Assembly: GCA_020975725.1 (NCBI GenBank)
Contig: QXJR01000007.1
Coordinates: forward strand, 186,001 to 250,000
From: Picocystis sp. L7
Lineage: Eukaryota > Chlorophyta > Picocystophyceae > Picocystales > Picocystaceae
Length of the DNA stretch: 64,000 nucleotides
Direction of reading: 5' to 3'
Shown: positions 9,420 to 19,532 of the stretch, piece by piece
Layout of the letters: each line of letters opens with the position of its first letter
How positions within the stretch are numbered: position 1 is the first letter of the stretch
Made by a program: the position numbers and the translations under genes
Notes under the pieces: model-generated
What the model was told of the DNA's origin: nothing
Database searches by the model: none
The model's input: only the letters and a program-made list of their open reading frames with translations

Positions 9420-10040
9420 GTCTGGATCGTTGATGCGAGCACGCGTCGACTATTTCGTGCCAGTATCGGAGATTTTCCACGCGTTCGTGAACGTCAGCTT
9501 TTTGTACTTCCCGCGCTCCCTGCGATCCGCACCGCCGCTTGTCCGTGATTCCCTCGTCTTTCCGGCGGGAACGTCTCACGGTACGCTTGGAGCACGCTCC
9601 ATATCGTTCATCGTTCCGTAGTCAAGCTACGTTCCTCTCGCGTTTCGTTCCTCGTCCTGGTGCCGCCGCCTCACCGTATCCCGCTTCGCCGCGCCCCCTG
9701 GCACGTGGATCGGCGTCCTCGTCTTCCTGACGTTCGTGCAAGGTTTTACGGCTTTCTTCCTGGCCCCATCTCGCCCTCGGACGATCGCGGTGCTGCGCGT
9801 CATCGCGGTCTTCGCCATCGCCATCGCCATCGCGTCCGAGCACGTCCTTCGACTGGACCGATTCCCTTCGATCTGCCGGTTCGAACCCGGATGAAAGGTG
9901 GCTTCGAACCCGACCGGACCTTCCTTCTCACCCCGATCGGATCCGGGTTCGACCCCCGGGGGAGCCTCGATCTCCACCGGGTCTCTGATCCGAAGCGAGA
10001 TCCCTACGAAGAACACAGAGAGAGTTGAAGATTTCGATTC
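9420..10040. promoter_or_regulatory. divergent region Tic20-like/DUF3054 with repeated TTCGAACC motifs
   Basis: This stretch should hold the missing 5' exon of the Tic20-like gene and the promoter of the DUF3054 gene. Within about 80 bp it contains GGTTCGAACCC at 9879-9889, CTTCGAACCC near 9902-9911 and GGGTTCGACCCCC near 9947-9959. The same motif class recurs before other genes in the window. Confidence 0.4.
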
Positions 10041-10850
10041 ATGCATCGATCGCTTCGGTCGGTCGTCTCGATACGGAAACGTCGAGGCCGAGACGTGGTC
10101 TTGCCGACGATGATGGCCTTGGCGACACCAGCGCACCGGCAAACATCGCTCAGGAGGCGATGCGAAGGGACGCGAACGGATCGGAAAGGGAACAAGAGAC
10201 TTCTGGGGAGATATAGGAGGACAGTGCGCGCAAGAGCGTCCACAGACGGCGAAGGAAAGACCGAGGCGTCGGTGGACGAGAACGTGCCGCTTGTGGAGCT
10301 GCGACGTGCCAAAGACATGGAATCCTCCTCGGCGTTCTCTGGGATCTCGGCAGTGGACCGTGGAGACGATCCCGTGGACGTGATCAAGCGCATTGCGCTG
10401 CTCGTGGCTTGCGACGCGAGTGCACTCCTAGTGTTCTCCGCCATTGGACGCACGGCCCACAGCAGCAGCGACGGGAGCCTGTTGGCCACTGCTGCGCCTT
10501 TTTTGATCGCATGGTTCGTCACAGGAGTCTTCACCGAATCCTACGGTGCAGAAGCGCGAGGAGGCGACGTGGGTGCAGCTGCAGGTGTGGCTGCCAAGAC
10601 GTGGGCGGTGGCCACACCCGTGGGACTGGTCCTTCGGGCCATCGCCAAAGGTCGTGTGCCACCCAAGCCATTCGTGGTCGTGTCCATGGTGGCCACTGCA
10701 GTGCTGCTCGTGGGAACCAGGGTGGCGCTAGCGTGGGCAGCAGAACAAGAGCCACAGAGCAGGAGAGAAGTCATCAAATCCAGGAAGAACAGGAAGGCCA
10801 ATCCATTGGAAATCTTTACGCTGATCGGGGGGCTGACCAAAAGGTGGTGA
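10041..10850 (+). CDS. DUF3054 membrane protein, probably plastid-targeted
   Basis: A 269-residue protein. Residues 1 to about 66 are rich in Arg, Ser and Thr and end in TVRARAS, as expected of a plastid transit peptide. The mature part has about four membrane segments with the DUF3054 pattern: DPVDVIKRIALLVACDASAL, FSAIGRTAHSSSDGS, TAAPFLIAWFVTGVFTESYG, AAKTWAVATPVGLVLRAIAK and PFVVVSMVATAVLLVGTRVA. DUF3054 is found in cyanobacteria and other bacteria and in plants and algae; its biochemical function is unknown to me. An alternative in-frame start is the MM at 10107. The gene is convergent with FIGNL1, with 71 bp between stops. Confidence 0.78.
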   Translation: MHRSLRSVVSIRKRRGRDVVLPTMMALATPAHRQTSLRRRCEGTRTDRKGNKRLLGRYRRTVRARASTDGEGKTEASVDENVPLVELRRAKDMESSSAFSGISAVDRGDDPVDVIKRIALLVACDASALLVFSAIGRTAHSSSDGSLLATAAPFLIAWFVTGVFTESYGAEARGGDVGAAAGVAAKTWAVATPVGLVLRAIAKGRVPPKPFVVVSMVATAVLLVGTRVALAWAAEQEPQSRREVIKSRKNRKANPLEIFTLIGGLTKRW

Positions 10851-10921
10851 GGGAAGCCTGGCACGAAGTTGCACGACAAGCGAGTGCATCGGCAAGATGA
10901 AATACATGTGCTCTATCAAGC

Positions 10922-12835
10922 CTACCAATCGTCCTCCATGTCTTCCGAGGATCCATCGGCCAGGTAACTCGCCCCATGCTTATGGTTGTAGAGCTCATAC
11001 CGCTCAATTTCTTCTGGCGAGACTGAAGCTCGTTGCGCACGTGCAGCCTTCTGAAAGTCTTTCAACACTACCGGGCGAAGGTCTTGGTCTGTCAATCCAA
11101 CCACCGCAGACTCTCCCTTGATAGACATGATGTCCCGAACAGGACCTTGACAAGCCTCTTGAATGAGGTTTCGCATGTCTGATCCTGAGTATCCATCCGT
11201 CTTCCGAACAAGTTTGGTCAAATCTTCTTCGGACAAGTTAGATTTCACCTCTCTCAATGTGCGGAGGACCATCTGCCTACGGGCTGCTTCACATGGCAAT
11301 GGAACGTATAGCTGTTTCGGCATTCTTCTGCGAGCAGCCTCGTCCAGCTCCTCCGGGCGATTAGTGGCTCCAATCAGCAGGACTCTCCTGTCTGCACTGC
11401 TTGAGTCGCAGCCCTCCATTTGGACCAGGAATTCTGTTTTCAGACGTCGACTAGCTTCGTGCTCTCCCTCCGCCTTCCTGGCCGAAAGCAAGGAATCGAT
11501 CTCGTCGATGAATATAACTGATGGCTGTAGCCTGCCAGCAACGGCGAAGAGGGCGCGGACCATCTTCTCACCCTCCCCGATCCACTTGCTAGTGAGGGAA
11601 CTTGCACTGATGTTGAAAAAGGTGGCATTGATGTTCCCAGCCACCGCTTTTCCGATAAGGGTCTTACCCGTACCTGGCGGTCCGAAGAGCAGCAGACCTT
11701 TCGGCGGCGCACGTGCACCCCTGAACAATTCCGTGTTCATCATGGGCCACACAACGAGCTCTTTGATCAATTGCTTTGCTTCGTTCTGGCCGGCGATGTC
11801 GTCCCAACTGGTCTGGCTAGAATTGTCCATGATTTCATTGCACACCTGCTCGACGATCTTTGGGTCCATGTTGCAAAGAGGTTCGGGCAGTTCTCCGCTT
11901 TCATCTGACAGCATCTCCATGTGTTTCTTGGAGATGGGCCCTTCTTCCTCTTCACCTCCACCTGCAGAATCCATGGCCTTTTTCATGAAGGGAGGAACAA
12001 AGCCTCCTCGGCCTGCCCCACCTTGCACGGACCTCCCCCCGCCTTGTTTGTCTCGTCGCGCAGGGCCGTGCTTCGGCCCAGCTGGAAACATATCGTTGGC
12101 CATTTTTCCGATAGCTTCTAGTTCTGCCGCTGCTGCTTTGTTCCCCTTCTTCTTGTGTTCGGCGATCAGTTTGGTGCGTGCGGTCACGAATCCTCCCGTG
12201 GCAGCCACCGGTTCTTCCACCGCTGCCGACGGTTCTTCGACATGCATGGGTTGGGCCTCTCCACAGGTCTCGGATCTCTTCGCAGCCCATTGGTTTCGAG
12301 CAGATCGTTCTTGGTTCGTTTCGGGATCAGGCTGCGGTTGGGCTGGCGGAGGGCCGCGTTTCAATGGCAACCTCCTTCTGTGAGCGTTCCCACCCTTTTT
12401 CATTCCTTCGAGACGGTCTTCTTGTGCATACTCCGGTTTTTTGGATCGGTGACCATGAGTCATGAACGGTGCCCCTGGATTTTCGAGCAGCTTCTTGATG
12501 CTATCGTCTTCGAGCACCTGTTCGAGGCTGAGGCACTTGACGTTCGCGCCTGGTTTCCTTCCCGACGCTTCGGTGGACCCATTGCTTTCCCTCCTTTCTT
12601 CCAGAACCTTCCTGTTCCTTTCCAGCGCATCGAGGCACTTGTTCCTCAGCTTTCTCGTGCACATTTCATGTCCTGCTCCACGCAAGGCTTCCGCTTCGGC
12701 GTGGAGGGACAGGCGCAGCGCCAAGGGCACGATTTCTTCCTCCCTCCCCTGTTTTTGCGCCGTTTCCAGGTTCCACATCAGTTCCTTGATCCTCTCCATC
12801 TCCTCCCTCCCCCCTTTCGCCTCCGTGCCGTCCAT
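10922..12835 (-). CDS. FIGNL1: fidgetin-like 1 AAA ATPase
   Basis: A 637-residue meiotic-clade AAA ATPase. The C-terminal domain has SWDDIAGQNEAKQLIKELVV, Walker A GPPGTGKT, ISASSLTSKWIGEGEKMVRA, Walker B VIFIDEIDSLL, sensor 1 LLIGATNRPEELDEAARRR and the Vps4-type C-terminal region VSPEEIERYELYN. The phrases EPxxCNMDPKIVEQVCNEIMD and ALFAVAGRLQPSVIF match FIGNL1 more closely than katanin or spastin. In animals and plants FIGNL1 limits RAD51/DMC1 filaments and crossovers. The N-terminal ~85 residues are helical and may be an MIT-like region; the central part is low in complexity. I chose the ATG at 12835 (MDGTEAKGG), because the longer open frame runs back over the divergent ASPM promoter and reads like non-coding sequence. 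Confidence 0.88.
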   Translation of the reverse strand: MDGTEAKGGREEMERIKELMWNLETAQKQGREEEIVPLALRLSLHAEAEALRGAGHEMCTRKLRNKCLDALERNRKVLEERRESNGSTEASGRKPGANVKCLSLEQVLEDDSIKKLLENPGAPFMTHGHRSKKPEYAQEDRLEGMKKGGNAHRRRLPLKRGPPPAQPQPDPETNQERSARNQWAAKRSETCGEAQPMHVEEPSAAVEEPVAATGGFVTARTKLIAEHKKKGNKAAAAELEAIGKMANDMFPAGPKHGPARRDKQGGGRSVQGGAGRGGFVPPFMKKAMDSAGGGEEEEGPISKKHMEMLSDESGELPEPLCNMDPKIVEQVCNEIMDNSSQTSWDDIAGQNEAKQLIKELVVWPMMNTELFRGARAPPKGLLLFGPPGTGKTLIGKAVAGNINATFFNISASSLTSKWIGEGEKMVRALFAVAGRLQPSVIFIDEIDSLLSARKAEGEHEASRRLKTEFLVQMEGCDSSSADRRVLLIGATNRPEELDEAARRRMPKQLYVPLPCEAARRQMVLRTLREVKSNLSEEDLTKLVRKTDGYSGSDMRNLIQEACQGPVRDIMSIKGESAVVGLTDQDLRPVVLKDFQKAARAQRASVSPEEIERYELYNHKHGASYLADGSSEDMEDDW

Positions 12836-13190
12836 CCTCGAGCGCAGCACGCGCAGCACGACGTTCGCCGATGAGATCGTCCTTCGGTCGGGACGCTCCT
12901 CCCCCCCCCCTTCGGAGAAGAAACTCCCTCGGGGAGGAGCCCGGACCCCTCCCCCCAATCCCCCCCGGGCCGAAGGAGCCGAGAAGAAACTCCCTCGGAT
13001 TCGAACGTTGGCGCGTCGGCTTCCGCCCCTGGAGCAAAAGGGACCCCCTTGCCGGGACCCCCCTCGGCCCGACGAGGATCGCGTGTTCGAATCCCACGAA
13101 TCCTCGTCGGGAAGGGACGTCTGTCGGGGTGGATGTCCGGTCCGTTCCGACCTGCGATCGAGTCCATTTCGACGCGGTGGGTTCGAAGCG
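12836..13190. promoter_or_regulatory. bidirectional promoter FIGNL1/ASPM
   Basis: 355 bp between divergent start codons. It contains a direct repeat of GAGAAGAAACTCCCTCGG (12916-12933 and 12980-12997), poly-C runs, and three TTCGAA-containing motifs, near 12999, 13085 and 13181, the last ending just before the ASPM ATG. Two cell-division or recombination factors may therefore share control, which is inference from the arrangement only. Confidence 0.45.
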
Positions 13191-16100
13191 ATGGCGCAGA
13201 CGTCCAAGGCGCTCTTCCCCTCGCCAATCCCCGCGAAAACACTCCTGTTCGACTACGAAGGAGGAGAAGAGGACGAAAACCGAGGACAACCGGTCCAAAA
13301 CCCCAAAGGAAGGGGGATCTTCGCAGGATTGGAAACCAAACACAAACGAACGCCACTGGCAGACCGATCCAACCGACTGCAAACTCAACCGTGCGAAAGA
13401 TTTGAGAAGGACGTGAATGAAGTCAGAAGGAGTGCTGGAATCGAACGAGATGGATCCAAGACGGACAAAAAGACACCACAGAGGAGGAGATCCGTTGCCA
13501 AAGTGGGAAACTCGATCCTGCAACTGAGAGAGGGTGCACCGGCACCCATGCTGGATTTCGGCAGGGTCAACGTGGGATCGACAAAGGTAGTGCAAATCGA
13601 CGTGGAGGCCGATGCAGAACAAGAGCTGCACGAAGAACTGCAGCTGCACGGGTTCGCAGGAGCAAAGGGGTTCCAGCTACCGGGTGGAAAGCTGTACTTC
13701 CTTCAACCCGGAACGAAAAGCACCATCAAGGTGTCTTGGAAACCGCAAGTAGCAGGGTTCGCGAGGTGTGTCCTACGCCTCTTGTGGAACCAGTCCAAGG
13801 TGCTGAGTATACAAATGAGAGGCCTCGCAACCGTGGACGCGGTTGCTCCAAAGCTAGGAAAGAGGAGCGGTCGAAATCCAGCAGATGGGGATGGAGTGCA
13901 CTCTGCCAAGAAGAGCAAGACTTCCCACGCCTGCCACATGCTTTCTGCCAGTGAGTCATGTTTAACAACCAGGGAGAAGGCGGCGCGCAGGAGATCACGT
14001 CTATCCATCCGACACAAGGCGCACGTTCCAGCATGGGGGTTTCAAGTGCAACTGGGTAGATCATGCACAAGCCAAGAGAAGGCGTTTTCCTCATGGGTGA
14101 ATCATGTGCTTTTCTCCTTTACGAGCGGAGAAGACTCAGACTGCGAGGTCAGCACTTCTCATCAAAACATTCATTTTGAAAGGGCGCTTTTAGCATCGCG
14201 CGATCACCTCTGGTGTATCTTTCGACAAGATGAGAATCTGCAAAAGGGTTTCCAAAAACTGAAAAAGAAAACAGCAGAGGGAACAATGTCGCTCGACCCA
14301 GGAAATTCCTTGCTCAACGATGTTAGAATTCAAGACAGGGCCCTGCGTGCACTGCTTGGCTACCATCCTTTTTGGTTGAAGCTTGGATTGGAAGTAGTAG
14401 CTGGGGCGAGCATCCCAGGGGCATTGTCCAGTATGGACGAACTGAAGGTTCTGCTCAAGAAAAACATGCTATCTGCACCGGAGATGCAGCTGGAGTATCT
14501 CATTGACCCCACTGTCCCAGGTATGTTCAAAAACGGGTACAAGGAGGCAGCTAGGGGAGCAGTGCTACGCAAGTGTGTCCTGCTTGTGGCGCTGCTGGAC
14601 AGGGGGGTGCAATCTGCTCCAGCTGGAGCGCCACTCCTCTTTCGCAAACGTGCATCCATCAAGGATAGTGCAGGTGTGCTGCAAGCCCTCCTGAAAGAAA
14701 GTATGCAAGGGGGTGGGGACGTCCTCAGGCCATTGACCATGCTGGGCTTTCGCTTCAGCTACAAGCAGCCAGTGAATTTGGAGTACAACTTCAAAGTTGA
14801 AAATTTGGCGATTGATTTGAGGGACGGCATCAAGCTTCTCCGACTCGTTGAGGTACTAACTGGGACGGAAGGGTTGGTGAGAAAGGCTCGCCTCCCGGCA
14901 AAGAACAAGGCGGCAAAGCTTTCCAACGTGGAGCTCGCATTGTCAGCCATGACAGAGGCAAATTTGTGGGCAACAGAGGGGCTTGCAGGGCGTCCCCTCC
15001 AAGCTGCGGATATAGTCTGTGGTGATCGAGAAAGGTCTATTTGGCTGCTTTGGCAGATGATTGTCCATTGGCAGATTTCAGCTGTGGTTGAGGTGGCTAC
15101 CTTGCATAACGAGATAAATGATGTGCTGGCCCAGCAATCTTTGGATAAAATGGGAAGCCCAGCTGAACCGGCTGTTGAGCTCTGTCCAGGCACAGCTGTA
15201 GTCCCGGAATATTGCCTTTTGGCAAAATGGATACAAGCAATTTGTGGTCAATACCGCCTTCGAATTCGCAACCTATCCACGGATTTTGCAGACGGGGCGG
15301 CCTTATGCTTAGCACTCCACCACTACCTAGGAGAGGAAATGCTTTCAATGCGAGATATCGCATTGCCTGAGAGTACAGAACGCAAAGAGGTTGAGGAAAA
15401 CCATCAATTTGGACACGCTCGTACAAAAAGTGAAAGAGCATGTCGCAACTTTTGCTTGTTCCAGAAAACTATGCAGTATTTTGGTGGTAGCTTGTACGCT
15501 TCCGTACCCACCGGCACAGGTCCGTACACGGTCGACGAAAAATCAGCCATTGCTTTCTTGTGTTTCCTCTTTCAGAGATTGGTATCTTCCTCTGACGAGG
15601 TCAAGGCTGCTGTGTACATACAAAGGACCTACAGAAAACAGAGGAATTCCATAACTCCCTCGGCACATTTACAGAGGTGGATCACTTCAGCAATAATCAT
15701 TCAACGAACCTTTCGGCAGCACTTGGAGCGAAGGCGGCACACACACTGCGATTTCAGGAGACAGCGCCGAGCGGCAGTTAAGATCCAGAGCGCAGTCCGC
15801 GGCTGGCTTTCAAGGAATGAAATCCTGAAAGCAATTCAACAAGAAACCGTGCATGCAGATTGTTGGGGTGATTTCGTCCGATTTCACATGAACAGCAAAT
15901 TTGGCGAAATCACTTCTTCTCCGTCGACACTAGCTCATGCAATGCAGCTGCAATCACAGTACCGGGATTTCTTACACCTGAACCGTCGTGCCACGGTAAT
16001 TCAAGCAAGTATCCGGGGATTCATTGTCCGGTGCCGCGTCATCCAAATGCGAAATGAAAATGCGCAGGAGTTGGCTCGAAAAAGAGCAGCCACTCGGCTC

Positions 16101-17501
16101 CAGGCTGCTGTACGAGGCTTTTCCGTAAGAAAAGAATTTGTACGCACCAAGGAGGCGACAATTACCCTCCAAGCCTTCGCCCGGGGCTGTTCTGTACGAA
16201 TTGCCTTGAGGAATCAGGAGAAAGCCGCATTGAAAATCCAACGTTTCATTCGTTGCAAAGCCTTGCGTACCCAGTTTTTGCAGAAGCGCACATCCGCAGT
16301 TCGTATCCAGGCTGCTTTCAGGGGATGCATGGTACGGTCATCCTTTTGCTTGCTACAACGAACAGCCTGCACGATCCAAGCATGTTGGCGTGGGCATCGC
16401 ACAAGGCAAGGTTTGAAAAAGACGCTGCAAGCAGCGGTCACTATCCAAAGATTTTATCGTGGGTATCTTGCAAGGCTGGAATATGCAGAACTTCTCCGAA
16501 TGAGGCAAGCAATGGTAGAGATGATGAAAGCAGCAGAAGAGTACTCAAGAAAATACAAGGCAGCAGTCACAATACAGGCTTCGATCCGGGCATACTTAAG
16601 CAGGCGCCAGGTTGCTTTGCTGAGAGAAGATAAGGCTAACGAACAGGAACAGAAGGAAGCCCAATCTGCTCTTATTATCCAAGCTTTCTGGAGGGGATAC
16701 GTTGTCCGTCAATCTTGCTCAGAGAAGATGCTAGGAATCCGAGCACGCTTGAAACAAGCTACTTGTGAGCTGCGGTGGGATCCATCTCGTTCCATTCACG
16801 CAAGGGCAAGGGCGGCGCTCTCCATGCTCTTGCAGAGTGAATGCCTGGTGGAAGCAACAGTGGACTGCGCATCCCTGGACAAAGCTACAATGTACTTTTC
16901 CGACTGCTGCAGATGGATGGTTGATTCCGGCGGACTGGACAAGCTCTTTCAACTTATTCGGGCTTGCGACCGCAGCAAGCCCAACAGGCGGGTTCTCTCC
17001 TCCTCATTGCATATTGTTTACAACATGTGTCATCTGCCTGATGTCCAGCAAGAAGTGTTTGAAGTGGAAGATTCGGTTAATATCCTGATCGAAGTGTTGC
17101 AGATCTATCGTGACATGGAGCATGTGTTTGGATTGGCTACCCAGGTTTTGCACATCATTTGCACCTCCGAAGCTCGGGTGTTGGACATACGCGCGATGCC
17201 GGAGGTGTGTCATCGGCTGGAGATGATTGCGCACATATTAAGTCGCAAGGTGGAGATGGAGGAGAAGTTCTTGGGGAGACTCACTCCCTCCCAGCGTGCA
17301 TCCCTTCCTGCGTTTGTGGCAGCAGAGAAGCGACTGGTGGCATTGAGGAGCATGCTGGAGTCCCTATTGGAAGTCTTGGAGGTGCTGGTAGGGCATCGCG
17401 CAGCTGTCCTCCGAACCTCCCACGCCCAGCATTCGGCCATGCTTCGCACCTTAGCTACGCCTGCATCCATTGCCGCCACATCTTCTCGTCCTATTCGTTG
17501 A
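13191..17501 (+). CDS. ASPM: ASPM/Asp-like spindle protein, single exon
   Basis: A 1436-residue protein with the ASPM architecture. An ASH-type N-terminal domain lies at about 115-220 (LDFGRVNVGSTKVVQIDVEA, then a PGTKSTIKVSWKP strand pair). Two calponin-homology regions follow, one near 520-640 (NLAIDLRDGIKLLRLVEVLT) and one near 660-790 (NLSTDFADGAALCLALHHYL). About twelve IQ motifs come next, from AAVYIQRTYRKQ to SALIIQAFWRGYVVRQ, and then a helical, ARM-like C-terminal region of about 230 residues. Family members bind calmodulin through IQ motifs and focus microtubule minus ends at spindle poles or the phragmoplast. Human ASPM has far more IQ repeats; this count is like plants and algae. 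I chose the ATG at 13191 because the longer open frame overlaps FIGNL1 in antisense. No intron is evident. Confidence 0.9.
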   Translation: MAQTSKALFPSPIPAKTLLFDYEGGEEDENRGQPVQNPKGRGIFAGLETKHKRTPLADRSNRLQTQPCERFEKDVNEVRRSAGIERDGSKTDKKTPQRRRSVAKVGNSILQLREGAPAPMLDFGRVNVGSTKVVQIDVEADAEQELHEELQLHGFAGAKGFQLPGGKLYFLQPGTKSTIKVSWKPQVAGFARCVLRLLWNQSKVLSIQMRGLATVDAVAPKLGKRSGRNPADGDGVHSAKKSKTSHACHMLSASESCLTTREKAARRRSRLSIRHKAHVPAWGFQVQLGRSCTSQEKAFSSWVNHVLFSFTSGEDSDCEVSTSHQNIHFERALLASRDHLWCIFRQDENLQKGFQKLKKKTAEGTMSLDPGNSLLNDVRIQDRALRALLGYHPFWLKLGLEVVAGASIPGALSSMDELKVLLKKNMLSAPEMQLEYLIDPTVPGMFKNGYKEAARGAVLRKCVLLVALLDRGVQSAPAGAPLLFRKRASIKDSAGVLQALLKESMQGGGDVLRPLTMLGFRFSYKQPVNLEYNFKVENLAIDLRDGIKLLRLVEVLTGTEGLVRKARLPAKNKAAKLSNVELALSAMTEANLWATEGLAGRPLQAADIVCGDRERSIWLLWQMIVHWQISAVVEVATLHNEINDVLAQQSLDKMGSPAEPAVELCPGTAVVPEYCLLAKWIQAICGQYRLRIRNLSTDFADGAALCLALHHYLGEEMLSMRDIALPESTERKEVEENHQFGHARTKSERACRNFCLFQKTMQYFGGSLYASVPTGTGPYTVDEKSAIAFLCFLFQRLVSSSDEVKAAVYIQRTYRKQRNSITPSAHLQRWITSAIIIQRTFRQHLERRRHTHCDFRRQRRAAVKIQSAVRGWLSRNEILKAIQQETVHADCWGDFVRFHMNSKFGEITSSPSTLAHAMQLQSQYRDFLHLNRRATVIQASIRGFIVRCRVIQMRNENAQELARKRAATRLQAAVRGFSVRKEFVRTKEATITLQAFARGCSVRIALRNQEKAALKIQRFIRCKALRTQFLQKRTSAVRIQAAFRGCMVRSSFCLLQRTACTIQACWRGHRTRQGLKKTLQAAVTIQRFYRGYLARLEYAELLRMRQAMVEMMKAAEEYSRKYKAAVTIQASIRAYLSRRQVALLREDKANEQEQKEAQSALIIQAFWRGYVVRQSCSEKMLGIRARLKQATCELRWDPSRSIHARARAALSMLLQSECLVEATVDCASLDKATMYFSDCCRWMVDSGGLDKLFQLIRACDRSKPNRRVLSSSLHIVYNMCHLPDVQQEVFEVEDSVNILIEVLQIYRDMEHVFGLATQVLHIICTSEARVLDIRAMPEVCHRLEMIAHILSRKVEMEEKFLGRLTPSQRASLPAFVAAEKRLVALRSMLESLLEVLEVLVGHRAAVLRTSHAQHSAMLRTLATPASIAATSSRPIR

Positions 17502-19532
17502 AGGCTGGTGTCACACACCTGGGTGCTATGCATGCTGCTCAATGGTAGTTGACCTTAAGGGGCCAAAAGGAAGCACTGCAACCCGTGGCCCTGAATCACG
17601 ACGGCTGGTTTGCTGGGAATACAAGCCTTCGGCCCTAAATCCTGGAGGACACAGTCTCTTGCGACAGGTTCTGTCCGCCTTGAACCCTTTGCCCTGGATG
17701 CAAAGCAATTCTTGCATCCAATGGAATCAACATCTCTGCTTACGTTGGACATGAAAGGATCGTTTGAAGCACATTGATGTCCCTGCTCAGCAATACATTG
17801 CAATAAAGCTTGATTCCTTTTGATTCAGCCCTTTTACGAAGTGTGCAACAAGACACACTCCCACATGCCAGCTGGAACACATCTTTTGTCACTGCTTGCC
17901 GCACACCTTCGATGCCAGAAACACGCACCATCTTGGAATGGGAAATGGCATCAAATGCCCATGCAATTTAAATGGGAATGCTCAAAAACGATTGTTGTTT
18001 TGGGAAGTAGTTTGTGGGCATGATTGCATGTGATCCAAGGAGGCGTTTGCGATTGAGTGCACAACCATACCAAGGACGAATGAGCTACAATGTTGGTTCG
18101 AGAAAGCCACCAACCATGTCATCTCCAACACGATGTGAACTTTCCCCCCACGCTTGGACCTTGTTCATGGTAAAGCTTTCCGTGTCCTTGAGGAATTGCC
18201 CATAAAACAAGAACTTGCCATGATTCTCTTTTCGGCTGTCCATATTACTGGTTGTTTTCTAGCGAATTTCGTTATATACAAATGATACCTCCGTTTTGCT
18301 CCCGTCTTTCCTAGAACGCCGGTCTCGTTGTGCCATTTCGCTCGATTCCATCGATGATTTTCTCCACGGGCGTCACTTCATTTGCCTACGAAGGATTTGC
18401 GCGCACACAGCCTTTGTAAGGCTACCGGTCAACGCATGACGTTGTCTTGCTCTATCCAACCCTCGATGCGTGATTCTAGACGTCTTTGTTGTTCGTGCAT
18501 GGCCCCTAGGAGTGAGATTACGCGAAACAACTCGTTTGCTTCAACAACGGACGCTAACACACCACTAGTCCTTGTTTTTGGATGCACTCGGGTGGGAGAA
18601 TCCAGAAGCAAGTTTGTTACGAACGCTCATCGTGAGCGATGCCAACAGGTGGCCATGATTGACGCTCCTTCTTTCCTTTGAACTTCAATCCGATCTAATG
18701 CTCCTTGAACATTGTGAAGAAAGTGTTCCTTCCGTCACATTCAACCTTTGAATTAAGGCCTCCTGTTCATGCATCCATGCAAGCGAATATTTGAAAGGAT
18801 GCGCTTTTTGCGTCCTTTCCCGGTCTTCGTTGAAGGGTCCATCATGGCAAAGCGCCGTTTTTTGCGTCCATTGTTTGCACCTTCTGCGACTTTGAAATAT
18901 ACCAAGAGGCTAGAAACGACCCGATCCATCGCTGGGAGGATGTGAAGTCCGACCACTTATGAGCTTCCCGTCTAGAACTTGTCCCACTCGCATCGTTCGA
19001 AAATCCCTGAGTGCCGTGAGGTCCGTGGTACTTTTTCTTGATTTTCTACTCGTTTGGTTTAGTATTGACACAACGGCAACGACGAGAAGCTTCGTCAAGC
19101 CTCCTAAGAAAGACAATGGGTGGACGTCAACGGCCACGATGACCGCCGGCAATGGCATGGTATTGCAAGGGGGTTCTACGTTTTTAACCTGATGCAAGTC
19201 CTTTTCTCCCAAAGAGGTGCGTTCGCCGTGCTTTCTCAGGCAAGCTTTGCGGACGGACGTCCCATCGTGCTTTTTGAAAGGGCAAGACCAAGCTTCGTGA
19301 TGTGGACGTCCTTCGGCGCACCCCGTGGATGGTTCTCACAAATGCTTGATATTGACGAGAAGACACGGCGGCGCTTTCCTTCCGATCCACGTGCACATGA
19401 TGCAGGTGTGGTGGAGAAAGGGATGTGTATTTCTGTGTCGAAGTCTCCCCACACGAATGCTCCCACTTGGGATGGAATGGAGGGAAAGAATTTGCCCAAC
19501 ATACTTCTTGTCCGAAGGTGTTGAGATGCAAC
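17502..19532. other. 2-kb intergenic region, lower G+C, no gene recognised
   Basis: This stretch is visibly richer in A+T than its surroundings and has only short ORFs (about 100 codons or less) before 19120. It probably holds the ASPM 3' flank; an AATAAA at 17802-17807 is 300 bp past the stop. I looked for tRNA, U1, U2, U4, U5 and U6 snRNA signatures by eye and found none. A non-coding RNA gene could still be hidden here. Confidence 0.4.

Noticed and set aside
9879-9889. tRNA gene suggested by GGTTCGAACCC
   Set aside because: No acceptor stem, D-arm or anticodon arm can be folded around it, and the same motif recurs in other promoter regions.
12462-13190. Upstream extension of the ASPM frame
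   Set aside because: It runs antisense through FIGNL1 coding sequence and has no conserved content; ASPM-like sequence starts after 13191.
17502-19532. Spliceosomal snRNA or tRNA gene in the A+T-richer gap
   Set aside because: No U1, U2, U4, U5 or U6 core motif and no tRNA cloverleaf could be recognised by eye.
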